A stretch of 64,000 nucleotides of DNA from Lachnospiraceae bacterium AC2031 (GCA_000687975.1 JIAB01000001.1:248001-312000); one strand, 5' to 3'. Shown: positions 18,875 through 27,543, counted from the first letter of the stretch. Notes: generated by a model from the letters alone, not told the origin. Numbers and translations are program-made.

Positions 18875-20179
18875 CTAATTAAGCTTCCCATAGTATATGT
18901 TGAAATCTACAGCACTGGCAATACCATCTATCTTTCCAGATGATGTCTGCTGCCACATGAAATAAGGTCCCGCATAAGATGTTTTCGAAGTATAGTTAGC
19001 AAGCCATACCTTATAACCATTCTCATTGGTCCATACTGTCTCAAGGAAATTCTTACTACTATATAGACATGTGTCATAGCCTGCGCTCTTCATCTCATCA
19101 GCAAACATATTGAAACAGTCATTTATATCATAAAGATTCATCCCATAAGTCTGGAAGTTTGCAAAATCCTCCCAGTCATAAGCAATCGGAAAATCAAGTT
19201 TCTCATTTCCAAGCACGCTCTTCAAATAATCAGCACTCTTCTTTACTTCTTCAGCATTACTTTCTTCGGCGTGCCAGTATATTCCAATCTTAAGTCCAGC
19301 AGCTTTAGCATTTTGAATATTCTGAGCATAAACTCTATCTGTGTAGTTTTCTCCATCATCAAGACCACCAAGTCTTATAATAACAAACTCACAACCTGCA
19401 GCCTTAACCTTATCAAAATCAATATTTCCCTGCCATCTTGAAACATCAATACCAAGAGATACATCATCTCCGCCATAGTTTTCAGCAAAAGAATCAAATG
19501 AAACTGTACCCGGTGCACTTCCACCACCATCACCTGTACTTGATCCACTTGAAGATGATTCAACAATATTTACATTGAATGTTGCATTTGTAGAATGACC
19601 TGCATCGTCAGTAAGAGTAACTGTAACACTGTCAGATCCAGTTTCAGATGTATCAATTTCTTTATCCAACGATATATTTACGTCTCTATCTACATCATCA
19701 GCATATCCAATATATGAATGAATATCAAAAGCAGAGCCTTTGCCAACATATATAGTTCCTGGCTTGATCAAGAATACAGGAGCAAGATTATCTTCGTGAT
19801 TATTAGAAAAATAATTTCCATTACTTGTTCCAAGACCTGAAGCTGTCTTAGTACTACTCTCGGCATTGTTAATTATCTTCTCAGAATCATCATCCAGATC
19901 ATCATTTGATGATGCATCACCAGCAGAAGCATCTGAATCTTCACCAATAGGAGCAACTGATAGATCAACATTCTCATTTGGATTAGCAGTTTCTGTCAGT
20001 TCTTCCGTGGATTCAAATGTAGCACCTTCAATCTTGTCAGCATTTGCAATCTCAACTGGTCCATCATTTTGTTCAACTGTTGATGCAGAATCTCCGCTAT
20101 GCATAGCAATAGTAGTAACCAGTAAAGCTACTCCTATAAATGCAACAATAACTATTAATCCTATCAAAAAATCCTTCAT
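18875..20179 (-). CDS. Membrane-anchored GH25 muramidase with Ig-like domain
   Basis: A 434-residue protein. An N-terminal signal anchor (FLIGLIVIVAFIGVALLVTT, residues 4-24) is followed by an acidic Ser/Asp-rich spacer, then a DUF5011/cadherin-like domain (about residues 130-205, IYVGKGSAFDIHSYIGY...TVTLTDDAGHS), then a GH25 lysozyme domain from about residue 240 to the end. The GH25 domain has LGIDVSRWQGNIDFDKVKAAG and the DWE catalytic motif in FPIAYDWEDF. It should cleave the MurNAc-GlcNAc backbone from outside the membrane, for wall remodelling. No phage or holin genes are nearby, so it is not a prophage endolysin. AAGGG lies 7-8 nt before the ATG. Confidence 0.9.
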   Translation of the reverse strand: MKDFLIGLIVIVAFIGVALLVTTIAMHSGDSASTVEQNDGPVEIANADKIEGATFESTEELTETANPNENVDLSVAPIGEDSDASAGDASSNDDLDDDSEKIINNAESSTKTASGLGTSNGNYFSNNHEDNLAPVFLIKPGTIYVGKGSAFDIHSYIGYADDVDRDVNISLDKEIDTSETGSDSVTVTLTDDAGHSTNATFNVNIVESSSSGSSTGDGGGSAPGTVSFDSFAENYGGDDVSLGIDVSRWQGNIDFDKVKAAGCEFVIIRLGGLDDGENYTDRVYAQNIQNAKAAGLKIGIYWHAEESNAEEVKKSADYLKSVLGNEKLDFPIAYDWEDFANFQTYGMNLYDINDCFNMFADEMKSAGYDTCLYSSKNFLETVWTNENGYKVWLANYTSKTSYAGPYFMWQQTSSGKIDGIASAVDFNIYYGKLN

Positions 20180-20240
20180 AATTTTCCCTTAAAACATAAA
20201 TTATAGCGAAATATAATACTTTAATCCTTCTTCTCAAGAA

Positions 20241-20269
20241 TTGACTAAATAAATTATTTCTTATATACT
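20241..20269 (+). promoter_or_regulatory. Promoter of the membrane protein-GGDEF operon
   Basis: TTGACT (20241-20246), exactly 17 bp, TATACT (20264-20269). The leader to the first ATG is about 67 nt. Confidence 0.75.
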
Positions 20270-20342
20270 CAAAGCGACTAGCTTAGAGTTTACCCGAGTC
20301 TTAATAATAACAAGAAATGTGATAAAAAGAAAGGGTTAAAAG

Positions 20343-20816
20343 ATGAATAGGAAAAATGAGTTAATAATGTTTCTAGGGGGAATCGCACTTTGCGCAACTG
20401 GACTCTTCATTCTTTTTAACAGAGTTCATGTAGGTTCATTTTTTGGATTCATGGGAGGATTCCAGCTTGGAAGATTCAGTGTTCCATCAGGACTTGTTGT
20501 CATTCCATTTATCATTGGTGTTGTATGGATGTTTGTTAGCGACTCAATACTGCCAAAGTTTTTCACAGCACTTTCAGTTATCCTGATAGTTGTTGCTATC
20601 ATAATGACAACTCACATCTGGATGGACACTATGACAATGTTTGACTGGCTTCTTATCCTTGTTCTCATCTTCGGCGGCGGCGCTATGGTTGCTAAGATTC
20701 TCTTCCAGGATCACACTGTTGAGAAGAAAGCTGAGATTGATAAGGAAACACAGAGACAGATCAACGATCTCCAGAAAGAGCTTGAAGACCTCAAGAAAAA
20801 TACAAATAAACAATAG
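20343..20816 (+). CDS. Small membrane protein with C-terminal coiled coil
   Basis: A 157-residue protein of unknown function. About four hydrophobic segments (residues 8-25, 28-42, 48-66 and 72-115, the last probably two helices) precede a cytoplasmic tail of heptad type (EKKAEIDKETQRQINDLQKE, about residues 127-155), likely a coiled coil. It lies 12 nt upstream of the GGDEF gene under the same promoter. It could act as a membrane tether or partner for that otherwise soluble protein; this is inference from position only. Confidence 0.7.
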   Translation: MNRKNELIMFLGGIALCATGLFILFNRVHVGSFFGFMGGFQLGRFSVPSGLVVIPFIIGVVWMFVSDSILPKFFTALSVILIVVAIIMTTHIWMDTMTMFDWLLILVLIFGGGAMVAKILFQDHTVEKKAEIDKETQRQINDLQKELEDLKKNTNKQ

Positions 20817-20828
20817 AGGAATTAACGT

Positions 20829-22751
20829 ATGATTAATGGCAAAAAACTAATTGCACTCTGTACATCCCGTGTCTACGATCCGCAGGTACATGGATATATC
20901 GAAAAGCTAAACACGAGACTCCAGGAAAAGGGGTTCTCACTTCTTATCTTTGCCATTAATTCCGACATATATTGGGACGAGGAACGACCTGCTGCCGAAA
21001 AGTATGTATTTGATCTTATTCCATATGAATATATCGATGCAGTAATAATAATGGACGAAAAGATCAAGAGTCATAGACAGGCAGAGAAAATCGTTGCTCG
21101 TTCTAATGCTGCTAAGGTGCCTGTTATTGTCTGCGACGGACATTACGAAGGCGCTTCCAGCATCAGGTTTGACTACGAAAAAGGCTTTGAACTAATCTGC
21201 CGCCACATTATCGAAGACCATAAGGTTACTCGACCTCATATGATGGCAGGTCATCCTGATAATGAATTCTCTGAAAAACGTATCGCAGTCTTTAAGAAAG
21301 TTCTTGAAGAAAATAATATAACATTTGACGATTCTATGCTCAGCTATGGCTACTTCTGGTCAGATCCTTGCCGTGTTGCGACAAGTGAATTACTTAAGCG
21401 TGATGTGCAGCCTGAAGCTATCATCTGCGCAAATGACGCAATGGCCATAACTGTTTCTGAAATGTACCAGGAAGCTGGTTACAAAATCCCTGATGATCTT
21501 ATAATTTCTGGTTTTGATGGATATGATGCAATCTACTTTGCCAATCCTATGATTTCCACAGCTTCATGCGATATCATAAAACTCGCAGACACTACTGCTG
21601 ATGCTATCTTTGAAACCATCGATAATAGATCTGTCATCGAAAGATTTATCACACCTATACTACAGCCAAACGCATCCTGCGGATGTCCCGAACATACAGC
21701 TCATCCAGAAATGCTTAGGAACTGGTTCCGCGAAAGCTTTTCAAGACATAATGACGATAACAGAGTTCTTCACCTCATGTCTTCATATATGCAGACGAGT
21801 CAAAGTATAGGCGAAATGCTATCTCACCTGGACTGCTACAAAACAGAACACACTCTATGCGTTGTTGATAGAAACTGTTTTGTCGGAGAAGAAAACTACT
21901 TTACAGATAACAGCAAGAAGCCAAAGGACTTAGTATTAATATACGACTCAGACTATCCAGAAGAATATAAAGAGGATTCCTTTGTTTTACCAGATGCTTC
22001 CACTAACATCTGCGAAAATGTACTTACTCCTTCTGTAAGAGATAGAATACTTGAGCTAACAGAGTCAGGTTATCCAATAGTTTTTAATGCACTTAACAGG
22101 ATTAATAAGCCATTTGGATTTATCTGCTACTACTTCCCAAATATTTATATAAGCAACTACACTAATACACTGACAGTAACTAGTTCCGTTAGTAACGGTA
22201 TCAGCGGTTTTATAAATATGGAATATCAGCGCAGGCTTCTTGAACAGATGGATGAGATGTACCGTCACGATCCGCTGACCGGACTTCTTAATCGTATGGG
22301 CTTCCAGAACGAATTCAAGCGTATTTGTCAGAAAGGAACCTATGCCGGAAGTAAGATCACAGTTATTATGTCTGATCTTGATGGACTTAAGTTTATTAAT
22401 GATAATTACGGTCATGCTGAAGGCGATAACTCCATAGAAAAGGTTGCAAAGGCTTTACACAGTTCTGTGCCAGAGAACAGCCTTTCAACAAGATTCGGAG
22501 GAGACGAGGTATTCTCAGTAATCTTCGGCGAATGTGACCCAGATGAGATCATAAAGAACATAAATAAATTCCTAGAGAGTTACAACATGCTTTCAGGAAG
22601 GCAATACAAAGTTGAGACAAGTAGCGGTTATATCACCACTACCCTTGATGAAAACTTTGATATAACACAGGCTGTTAAAGATGCTGACGAAAAGATGTAT
22701 GATGCAAAGGCCAGCAAATATGCAGCTCGTGGACGAAATTTCATACAATAA
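20829..22751 (+). CDS. Cytosolic LacI-type sensor / GGDEF-domain protein
   Basis: A 640-residue protein. Residues 1-285 form a type I periplasmic-binding-protein fold as in LacI/PurR effector domains (KLIALCTSRVYDPQ at the start, EAIICANDAMAITV, DDLIISGFDGYDA). A linker with a Cys pair (NASCGCPEH) and a roughly 170-residue GAF-like region follow, then a GGDEF domain from about 479 with HDPLTGLLNR and RFGGDEVF at 556-562. There is no signal peptide, membrane helix or DNA-binding domain, so it should sense a small ligand in the cytosol and make c-di-GMP. The signature is GGDEV rather than GGDEF, and the RxxD I-site position is not conserved, so activity is probable but untested. AGAGGA precedes the ATG. 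Confidence 0.85.
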   Translation: MINGKKLIALCTSRVYDPQVHGYIEKLNTRLQEKGFSLLIFAINSDIYWDEERPAAEKYVFDLIPYEYIDAVIIMDEKIKSHRQAEKIVARSNAAKVPVIVCDGHYEGASSIRFDYEKGFELICRHIIEDHKVTRPHMMAGHPDNEFSEKRIAVFKKVLEENNITFDDSMLSYGYFWSDPCRVATSELLKRDVQPEAIICANDAMAITVSEMYQEAGYKIPDDLIISGFDGYDAIYFANPMISTASCDIIKLADTTADAIFETIDNRSVIERFITPILQPNASCGCPEHTAHPEMLRNWFRESFSRHNDDNRVLHLMSSYMQTSQSIGEMLSHLDCYKTEHTLCVVDRNCFVGEENYFTDNSKKPKDLVLIYDSDYPEEYKEDSFVLPDASTNICENVLTPSVRDRILELTESGYPIVFNALNRINKPFGFICYYFPNIYISNYTNTLTVTSSVSNGISGFINMEYQRRLLEQMDEMYRHDPLTGLLNRMGFQNEFKRICQKGTYAGSKITVIMSDLDGLKFINDNYGHAEGDNSIEKVAKALHSSVPENSLSTRFGGDEVFSVIFGECDPDEIIKNINKFLESYNMLSGRQYKVETSSGYITTTLDENFDITQAVKDADEKMYDAKASKYAARGRNFIQ

Positions 22752-22771
22752 TATTTTTCCTATATAACGAA

Positions 22772-22818
22772 AACAGGTGTTCTGGGTACATATCAATCAT
22801 CAGAGCACCTGTTTTTTT
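22772..22818. terminator. Shared bidirectional terminator
   Basis: Arms AACAGGTGTTCTG (22772-22784) and CAGAGCACCTGTT (22801-22813) pair with one mismatch. T tracts follow on the plus strand (to 22818) and, more weakly, on the minus strand. It lies between the convergent GGDEF and GH3 genes and can serve both. Confidence 0.8.
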
Positions 22819-22834
22819 CAATCTATTCAAATAA

Positions 22835-25189
22835 TCAATAATTAAGTTCCAAAGAAATTTCTTCATTAGGTTTGATAGTTTCAGTTCTATCAAAGGTTAC
22901 GAGTCTACTACCTACAGGAATAAGATTACCTTCGGTATCTCTTCCATCCCTGTCATTATCATATATATGATAACCACCATCTGGATCTTTATAAATTGTT
23001 ACAACAAATTCAGAAGGAGTATCACCTATATTTTTGATTTTGATTTTGGAAGAATCAAGAGTTACTTTAAACTTAGAATATGTAAGCCCAAACCCAAATC
23101 TATAGAGTGGTTTTTCTGTCATGTAGATATAGGTCATGCCATTTTTTTCTATATCATAATCATTGATATCTGGCAGCTGATGGTCTCCCATATACCAGGT
23201 CTGAGGCAGTCTTCCTGCAGGACTTTCTTTACCAGTTAAAATATCCGCGATGCCTGTTCCTAATTCTTCGCTACCAAATGCTGACCACAGGATACTACGA
23301 ATCTCAGGAGCCGCATCTTCTTCAACCACAGCAAGAGGTGCGTTAGCCATTAGTAATAGCGATATATTCTTATACGATTTTCTAAGCTTTCTAAGTACTG
23401 CTCTCTGGAAAGGAGGAAGCTCTATACTATCTCTATCTCTCTCCTCTTTGCAGTTGACCATAGGATGCAGACCAAAAGTAGCAACAATATTTGAATTAGA
23501 ATTTAGTCCAATCTTCTCAGCTTTTGAAAGTAACGAATCTGTATCCTCAACAGTTTCAAAACCGATCTTTATACTGCCATCAACATTCTTGATTCCTTTT
23601 ATTCGAGAATCTTCCCAGAAACGAAGGGCTGTGTCACAGTCATATGTTATTACTTCATCTTCAGAATCAATCAACTGGAATGCTTCATTCAGAAACCAGC
23701 TAAATGGATGATCAGGATAAGCATATAAACTAAACTTATCTTCTTCACCAGTAGCATTCAAAGATTTTTTCTTAGGAGATCTGCTTGTAAGATATTTACC
23801 GTTAGACATTGCTCTAAGTGTTATACGAGAATCATCCCAAAGCATAATCTTAAATACTTCAGCAGACTCAGGACTTACAGTCACGAGCTTACCATCAACA
23901 AGGCCAGCATACTCGCCATTTTCAAGTTTTATCCTAACAGTTGGAATCAGTTCCTCATATGGAACACCAAGCCCCTCATCTAGAGTAACAGTATGACTAG
24001 ATAATCCACTATACCAGTCAAGTGAAGCTGATGCAGCAAAAGGTCCAAGTAAAAATGTATTCTTCGGTGCACCCGATTCTAAGTCTGTAGAAAGAGGAAG
24101 CATTCCATCGTTCTTTAGAAGAACTACCGATTTAGATGTCATTTTCCTTGCCAGCTGTCTTGATTCAGCAGTATCGACTTTAGAAATATTATAATCTTCT
24201 TTAGGGAAGTACTTAGATACATGGTCCTCGTTCAAATCTTCAATCATCATTCCAAGCATTGAATAGGCAGTAAGCTTATTGGTCAAAGCTTCAGTAATAA
24301 CTTCCTCTGTCACAATACCTTTTTCGACAGCCTCTTTAATAGCAGGAATTTCATTATTCCAATCTTCCATAAAAACATCTACACCTGCGCCATAGGCCTT
24401 CTTAATCGCATCAGGAAAATCCTTAGCGGTCTTCTGCATATTTACAGAGAAAAAGAGAGTAAACGCATCCGAAATAACAAAAGGAACACCCCAGGATTTA
24501 AGAAGTGTTTTAAGTTCTGGATTAAATGTGGCAGTTACGCCGTTAATCTTATTATATGAGGACATAACAGAAAGTGGCTGAGCATATGAGATAATATCCT
24601 CAAACACTTTTAGATAGTAATCTTTTTTCAGATTTTCAGGAATAACAGAATCTGCTGTGTAGCGCTCTTTCTCATAGTTATTCCCATAGAAATGTTTTAG
24701 AGTAGCTCCTGCACGTACAAAGTCTTTATTATCTCCAGCCATTCCCAGGATATAGTTTCCAGCCATCCGAGTAGTAAGATACGGATCCTCTCCATAGGCT
24801 TCTTCATTTCTGCCCCATCTAGGATCACGTTCCATATCAACAGTTGGTGCAAGCGCAACCAGAGCATTATGACGATGCTCATTAACAAGACTACGCATCT
24901 CTGTACCAACTACATCTCCAACCTTATGCATCATGTCACTATCGAAAGACGCAGCCATGCCTATAGGACACGGAAAAATAGTTGTATATTCAGGATTTCC
25001 AAGATCAAAATCCTGATCGTGACGAGCCTGAACTCCATGAGCAGCCTCGCCAGAAAAATCTATATATGGAACCCCCAGAGCAATCTTCTCCTCCAAGTTT
25101 CCATATATCATCTTAAATTTATCTTCAAGGGAACGCCCATCTAGAAGTTTTTTCGCTCTATCAATGTGATAATCTAAACCCCTCTTCAT
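22835..25189 (-). CDS. Intracellular GH3 beta-glycosidase with inserted beta-trefoil-like domain
   Basis: A 784-residue glycoside hydrolase of family 3. Seen: RDPRWGRNEEAYGEDPYL near 121-138, LKHFYGNN near 165, the nucleophile Asp in FVISDAF (Asp241), and KEERDR..LPPFQ near 581, whose Glu is the likely acid/base. A C-terminal fibronectin-III-like region starts at about 693. A roughly 130-residue insert (about 415-545) between the two catalytic halves contains ITLRAMSNGKYLTSR and resembles a fascin/ricin-type trefoil repeat; that match is by eye. There is no signal peptide, so it acts on imported oligosaccharides such as cellodextrins. Substrate (glucoside or xyloside) is undetermined. It converges on the sensor-GGDEF operon. 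Confidence 0.9.
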   Translation of the reverse strand: MKRGLDYHIDRAKKLLDGRSLEDKFKMIYGNLEEKIALGVPYIDFSGEAAHGVQARHDQDFDLGNPEYTTIFPCPIGMAASFDSDMMHKVGDVVGTEMRSLVNEHRHNALVALAPTVDMERDPRWGRNEEAYGEDPYLTTRMAGNYILGMAGDNKDFVRAGATLKHFYGNNYEKERYTADSVIPENLKKDYYLKVFEDIISYAQPLSVMSSYNKINGVTATFNPELKTLLKSWGVPFVISDAFTLFFSVNMQKTAKDFPDAIKKAYGAGVDVFMEDWNNEIPAIKEAVEKGIVTEEVITEALTNKLTAYSMLGMMIEDLNEDHVSKYFPKEDYNISKVDTAESRQLARKMTSKSVVLLKNDGMLPLSTDLESGAPKNTFLLGPFAASASLDWYSGLSSHTVTLDEGLGVPYEELIPTVRIKLENGEYAGLVDGKLVTVSPESAEVFKIMLWDDSRITLRAMSNGKYLTSRSPKKKSLNATGEEDKFSLYAYPDHPFSWFLNEAFQLIDSEDEVITYDCDTALRFWEDSRIKGIKNVDGSIKIGFETVEDTDSLLSKAEKIGLNSNSNIVATFGLHPMVNCKEERDRDSIELPPFQRAVLRKLRKSYKNISLLLMANAPLAVVEEDAAPEIRSILWSAFGSEELGTGIADILTGKESPAGRLPQTWYMGDHQLPDINDYDIEKNGMTYIYMTEKPLYRFGFGLTYSKFKVTLDSSKIKIKNIGDTPSEFVVTIYKDPDGGYHIYDNDRDGRDTEGNLIPVGSRLVTFDRTETIKPNEEISLELNY

Positions 25190-25248
25190 ACCTTATCCCC
25201 CATAATTTAAATCTATATATCGGTATATATTAGATTACTTCATTTTTG

Positions 25249-25809
25249 CTAGACTTCGTGAATTGCCTTAATACCAACAAATATAAAGAAAGCACCTACA
25301 ACTAAGAATCCGATAACAAAAACCCATCCCCAGATTCTGTCTCCTCCACCATTGATCATCAGGTACCTTACATTTGTACTATCATCAATAACTTTGGCTT
25401 CTTTCAGTTCTTCAATACATTCATCATAATACTTCTTTACTTTGTTATTACTCATTTCCACAAGATTACCTGTATACGTTAAAGAACTATATGACTTTTT
25501 ATCCCTGGACGTATATGTATCTTCTGTAATTTTATCCAAGATACCTATTTCAGTCTTCTTTGAAGCACTAATCTCAATTACTATAGTTGAATTATCATCT
25601 AGCTTGACTATGTAATATTCATCATCACCATATTTAATTGAACTATGTTCAGCAAAATTACCGTAGCTCTTGTTTATAGTTACAGAAACCATCTCATTTA
25701 CAGGAAGATTAACCATCATAGAATTCTGTTCCGCAATATAATCATTTAAACTAACAGTTTTGCCAAGGACAAAATAAATAAAAGTTGATTCTTCTTGTAA
25801 ATGAACATT
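25249..25809 (-). pseudogene. 5'-truncated membrane protein gene
   Basis: The first ATG (25719) gives a 156-residue protein with one C-terminal membrane helix (IWGWVFVIGFLVVGAFFIFVG). The same frame stays open for 30 more codons upstream, to a TGA at 25810-25812, and reads HLQEESTFIYFVLGKTVSLNDYIAEQ, which looks like the end of another membrane helix and a conserved-looking segment, yet holds no ATG, GTG or TTG. No Shine-Dalgarno precedes the ATG at 25719. The simplest reading is a gene that lost its 5' end. Alternatively the short product is still made. Function unknown; type II two-helix topology would be expected for the intact form. Confidence 0.5.
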
Positions 25810-25866
25810 TCATCTAAATATGCTTTATATAATTCTTTAATCCATAAATTGGTGTATCTCTATAAT

Positions 25867-26193
25867 TTATGTTATATTCTTTTTTTTATAATACGCATTT
25901 AAATTCATTTTAGCGGTAAATCCAATCAACCCTTTAGTATTAGATAGTATTTTTAATACTTGAATGGCTTTTTCATCATCAATATACAATAAAGCAGTAG
26001 CGCATTCCAAAAGAATAGAATCATTATTACTATCTAATAGTTTTTCCAATATAATCAATTCATTATTATTCAATAATTCATTAATTATTTCTTCATTCTT
26101 ATCATGAAATAAATTAGGATTACCTTTTTGTTCTCCATGTATTATAGACCATTTTTTTTCAGCATTTATACTAAATTTTTCTATATAATCCAT
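25867..26193 (-). CDS. DUF2019-like HEAT-type small protein
   Basis: A 108-residue, very AT-rich gene. The pattern W..I...Q, then LLNNNELIILEKLLDSNNDSILLECATALLYIDDEKAIQVLKILS, matches the alpha-helical repeat pairs of the DUF2019 family; members are often found alone or as suspected immunity proteins. No toxin gene is adjacent. The Shine-Dalgarno is weak. Codon use is dominated by AT-ending codons (AAT, ATT, TTA) more strongly than in neighbours, consistent with a separate origin. Family call is by pattern, function unknown. Confidence 0.5.
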   Translation of the reverse strand: MDYIEKFSINAEKKWSIIHGEQKGNPNLFHDKNEEIINELLNNNELIILEKLLDSNNDSILLECATALLYIDDEKAIQVLKILSNTKGLIGFTAKMNLNAYYKKKNIT

Positions 26194-26223
26194 TTTGTCA
26201 CTTCACTCGTAAAAACCTTTCTA

Positions 26224-26289
26224 TTAAACACGCATTATTATAAATGCTACTAATAAAAGTAATCTATAAAAGTTGAATCTAATACTCAT
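26224..26289 (-). CDS. Possible 21-residue hydrophobic peptide
   Basis: ATG at 26289 is preceded by AGAGG with a 6-nt spacer and followed by 21 codons: four polar/basic residues, then a hydrophobic stretch (LLLLVAFIIM), then RV and TAA. It could be a small membrane peptide or the 5' remnant of a decayed gene. Only the ribosome site and composition support it. Confidence 0.25.
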   Translation of the reverse strand: MSIRFNFYRLLLLVAFIIMRV

Positions 26290-26348
26290 TATCAACCTCT
26301 TTGTATCTTATTATTTAAATTGCCGTCATGCATGATAATTATTTATGC

Positions 26349-26741
26349 TTACGTGTCAATACTCTTAGATTCAGCTTTAGTCATGAACTTTTCATCATTA
26401 ACGATAAATCGTTCATGTATTCCCTCTCCGATTTTTTCAACCTCATCATATACATTTACAGAGAATACGAGTTTCCTTCTGTCGATTTCAATTAGTTCTG
26501 TTTCGCAACTAACTTTCATTCCAACCGGTGTAGCTGCTATATGCGATATATCAAGTTTAGTACCAACAGTACTTTCGCCTTCTGAAAGATAAGCTAAAAT
26601 ACTTTGAAGAGCTGTTTTCTCAGCTAATGCGATCATAGCAGGTGTTGCGAAGACATTTAGCCCACCACTACCTACTGCTTTTGCTGTATCTTTATCTGTG
26701 ACTAGTAACTCCTGTTTTCCTTTTATTCCAAGTTGTAACAT
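26349..26741 (-). CDS. FlK-like hotdog-fold thioesterase
   Basis: A 130-residue protein of the fluoroacetyl-CoA thioesterase-like group. It has GSGGLNVFATPAMIALAEKTA at about 25-45, TVGTKLDISHIAATPVGM at about 58-76 and GEGIHERFIV at about 107-116. The conserved Thr, Glu and His of the family are visible in ATPAMIALAEK and SHIAATP. It most likely hydrolyses a short-chain or unusual acyl-CoA, possibly in detoxification; real substrates of clostridial members are unknown. AGAGGA precedes the ATG. It lies 18 nt after a membrane-protein gene and is probably co-transcribed. Confidence 0.8.
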   Translation of the reverse strand: MLQLGIKGKQELLVTDKDTAKAVGSGGLNVFATPAMIALAEKTALQSILAYLSEGESTVGTKLDISHIAATPVGMKVSCETELIEIDRRKLVFSVNVYDEVEKIGEGIHERFIVNDEKFMTKAESKSIDT

Positions 26742-26759
26742 ATTTTATCCTCTTTCTGA

Positions 26760-27521
26760 TCAGATGATTGGTATAAATATAGCTGATGCAATAGTAAGTA
26801 TTATTCCACCAATAAAGAATGAAGAATATAGTATATTAGAAAATACAGTAACCCCCTTATCTGTCTTTTCATCTATATAATTTGAAATCTCAGGTACATC
26901 TCCATCTGATTTTTTTGAAGAAATGATCTTATTGATCTCATCTAGATTAACTAATAGTTTTCTTGTCTCATCTTTTTCTGGTGCACCAAGCATTCTGGTG
27001 TAGATATTCTTATTAAAGAGAAGTCTTGTATCATTATAATAAACTTCATATATCGGACATTTAACCGCCTTGTATCCCGAACCACGAACTCGGCGGTCAA
27101 CACATGTACCAGTAACTTCATAAGTACATGTAGCTCTAAGCTTTCTTCTATGAAGAATACCGTGTATAAGAAGTGTGGCACCAACGATCATAAATGTTAT
27201 TCCCGCCATAAGCGGGATTGCTTTTACCATTCGTTTATATGCGTCTTCTGGACCGAAATGGTTCATGATGCCGTATATAGCACAGCCTGTTCCAACCAAA
27301 ACAAAGATAGCACCAAGCCACCATCCGTTTTGTTTTTCAGAAACCATGGCCACTATTGCAAATATACCCATAACAGCAAAGAACTGTCCCAGTGCTATAA
27401 GAAATATCCAGGTATTTCCATGCTTTACCGAGTAGATACTTATTGCTATGGATGCAAAGAACCATACAAGAAAGGCAAACGAAACTATGAGAAGTTTTGC
27501 CATACGTTTATTATCATTCAT
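26760..27521 (-). CDS. Membrane protein with DUF3592-like middle segment
   Basis: A 253-residue protein. Two helices (about 7-30 and 35-60), two more (about 67-85, 98-122), then a soluble stretch TCTYEVTGTCVDRRVRGSG...CPIYEVYYND resembling the ligand-facing part of DUF3592 proteins, and a last hydrophobic segment near residue 230. Function unknown. The open frame continues to 27608, but residues before the chosen Met are the translated repeat element (reading MVRWGQSPLAP...), and AGGA lies 9 nt before the ATG at 27521, so that start is preferred. Confidence 0.65.
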   Translation of the reverse strand: MNDNKRMAKLLIVSFAFLVWFFASIAISIYSVKHGNTWIFLIALGQFFAVMGIFAIVAMVSEKQNGWWLGAIFVLVGTGCAIYGIMNHFGPEDAYKRMVKAIPLMAGITFMIVGATLLIHGILHRRKLRATCTYEVTGTCVDRRVRGSGYKAVKCPIYEVYYNDTRLLFNKNIYTRMLGAPEKDETRKLLVNLDEINKIISSKKSDGDVPEISNYIDEKTDKGVTVFSNILYSSFFIGGIILTIASAIFIPII

Positions 27522-27543
27522 TTTTCTTTTCCTTTCTTTTTTG

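Noticed and set aside
18875-20179. Prophage endolysin
   Set aside because: No holin, capsid, integrase or other phage genes nearby, and the protein has a membrane anchor.
23250-23711. 153-codon plus-strand frame opposite the GH3 gene
   Set aside because: Antisense shadow with no ribosome site or recognisable domain.
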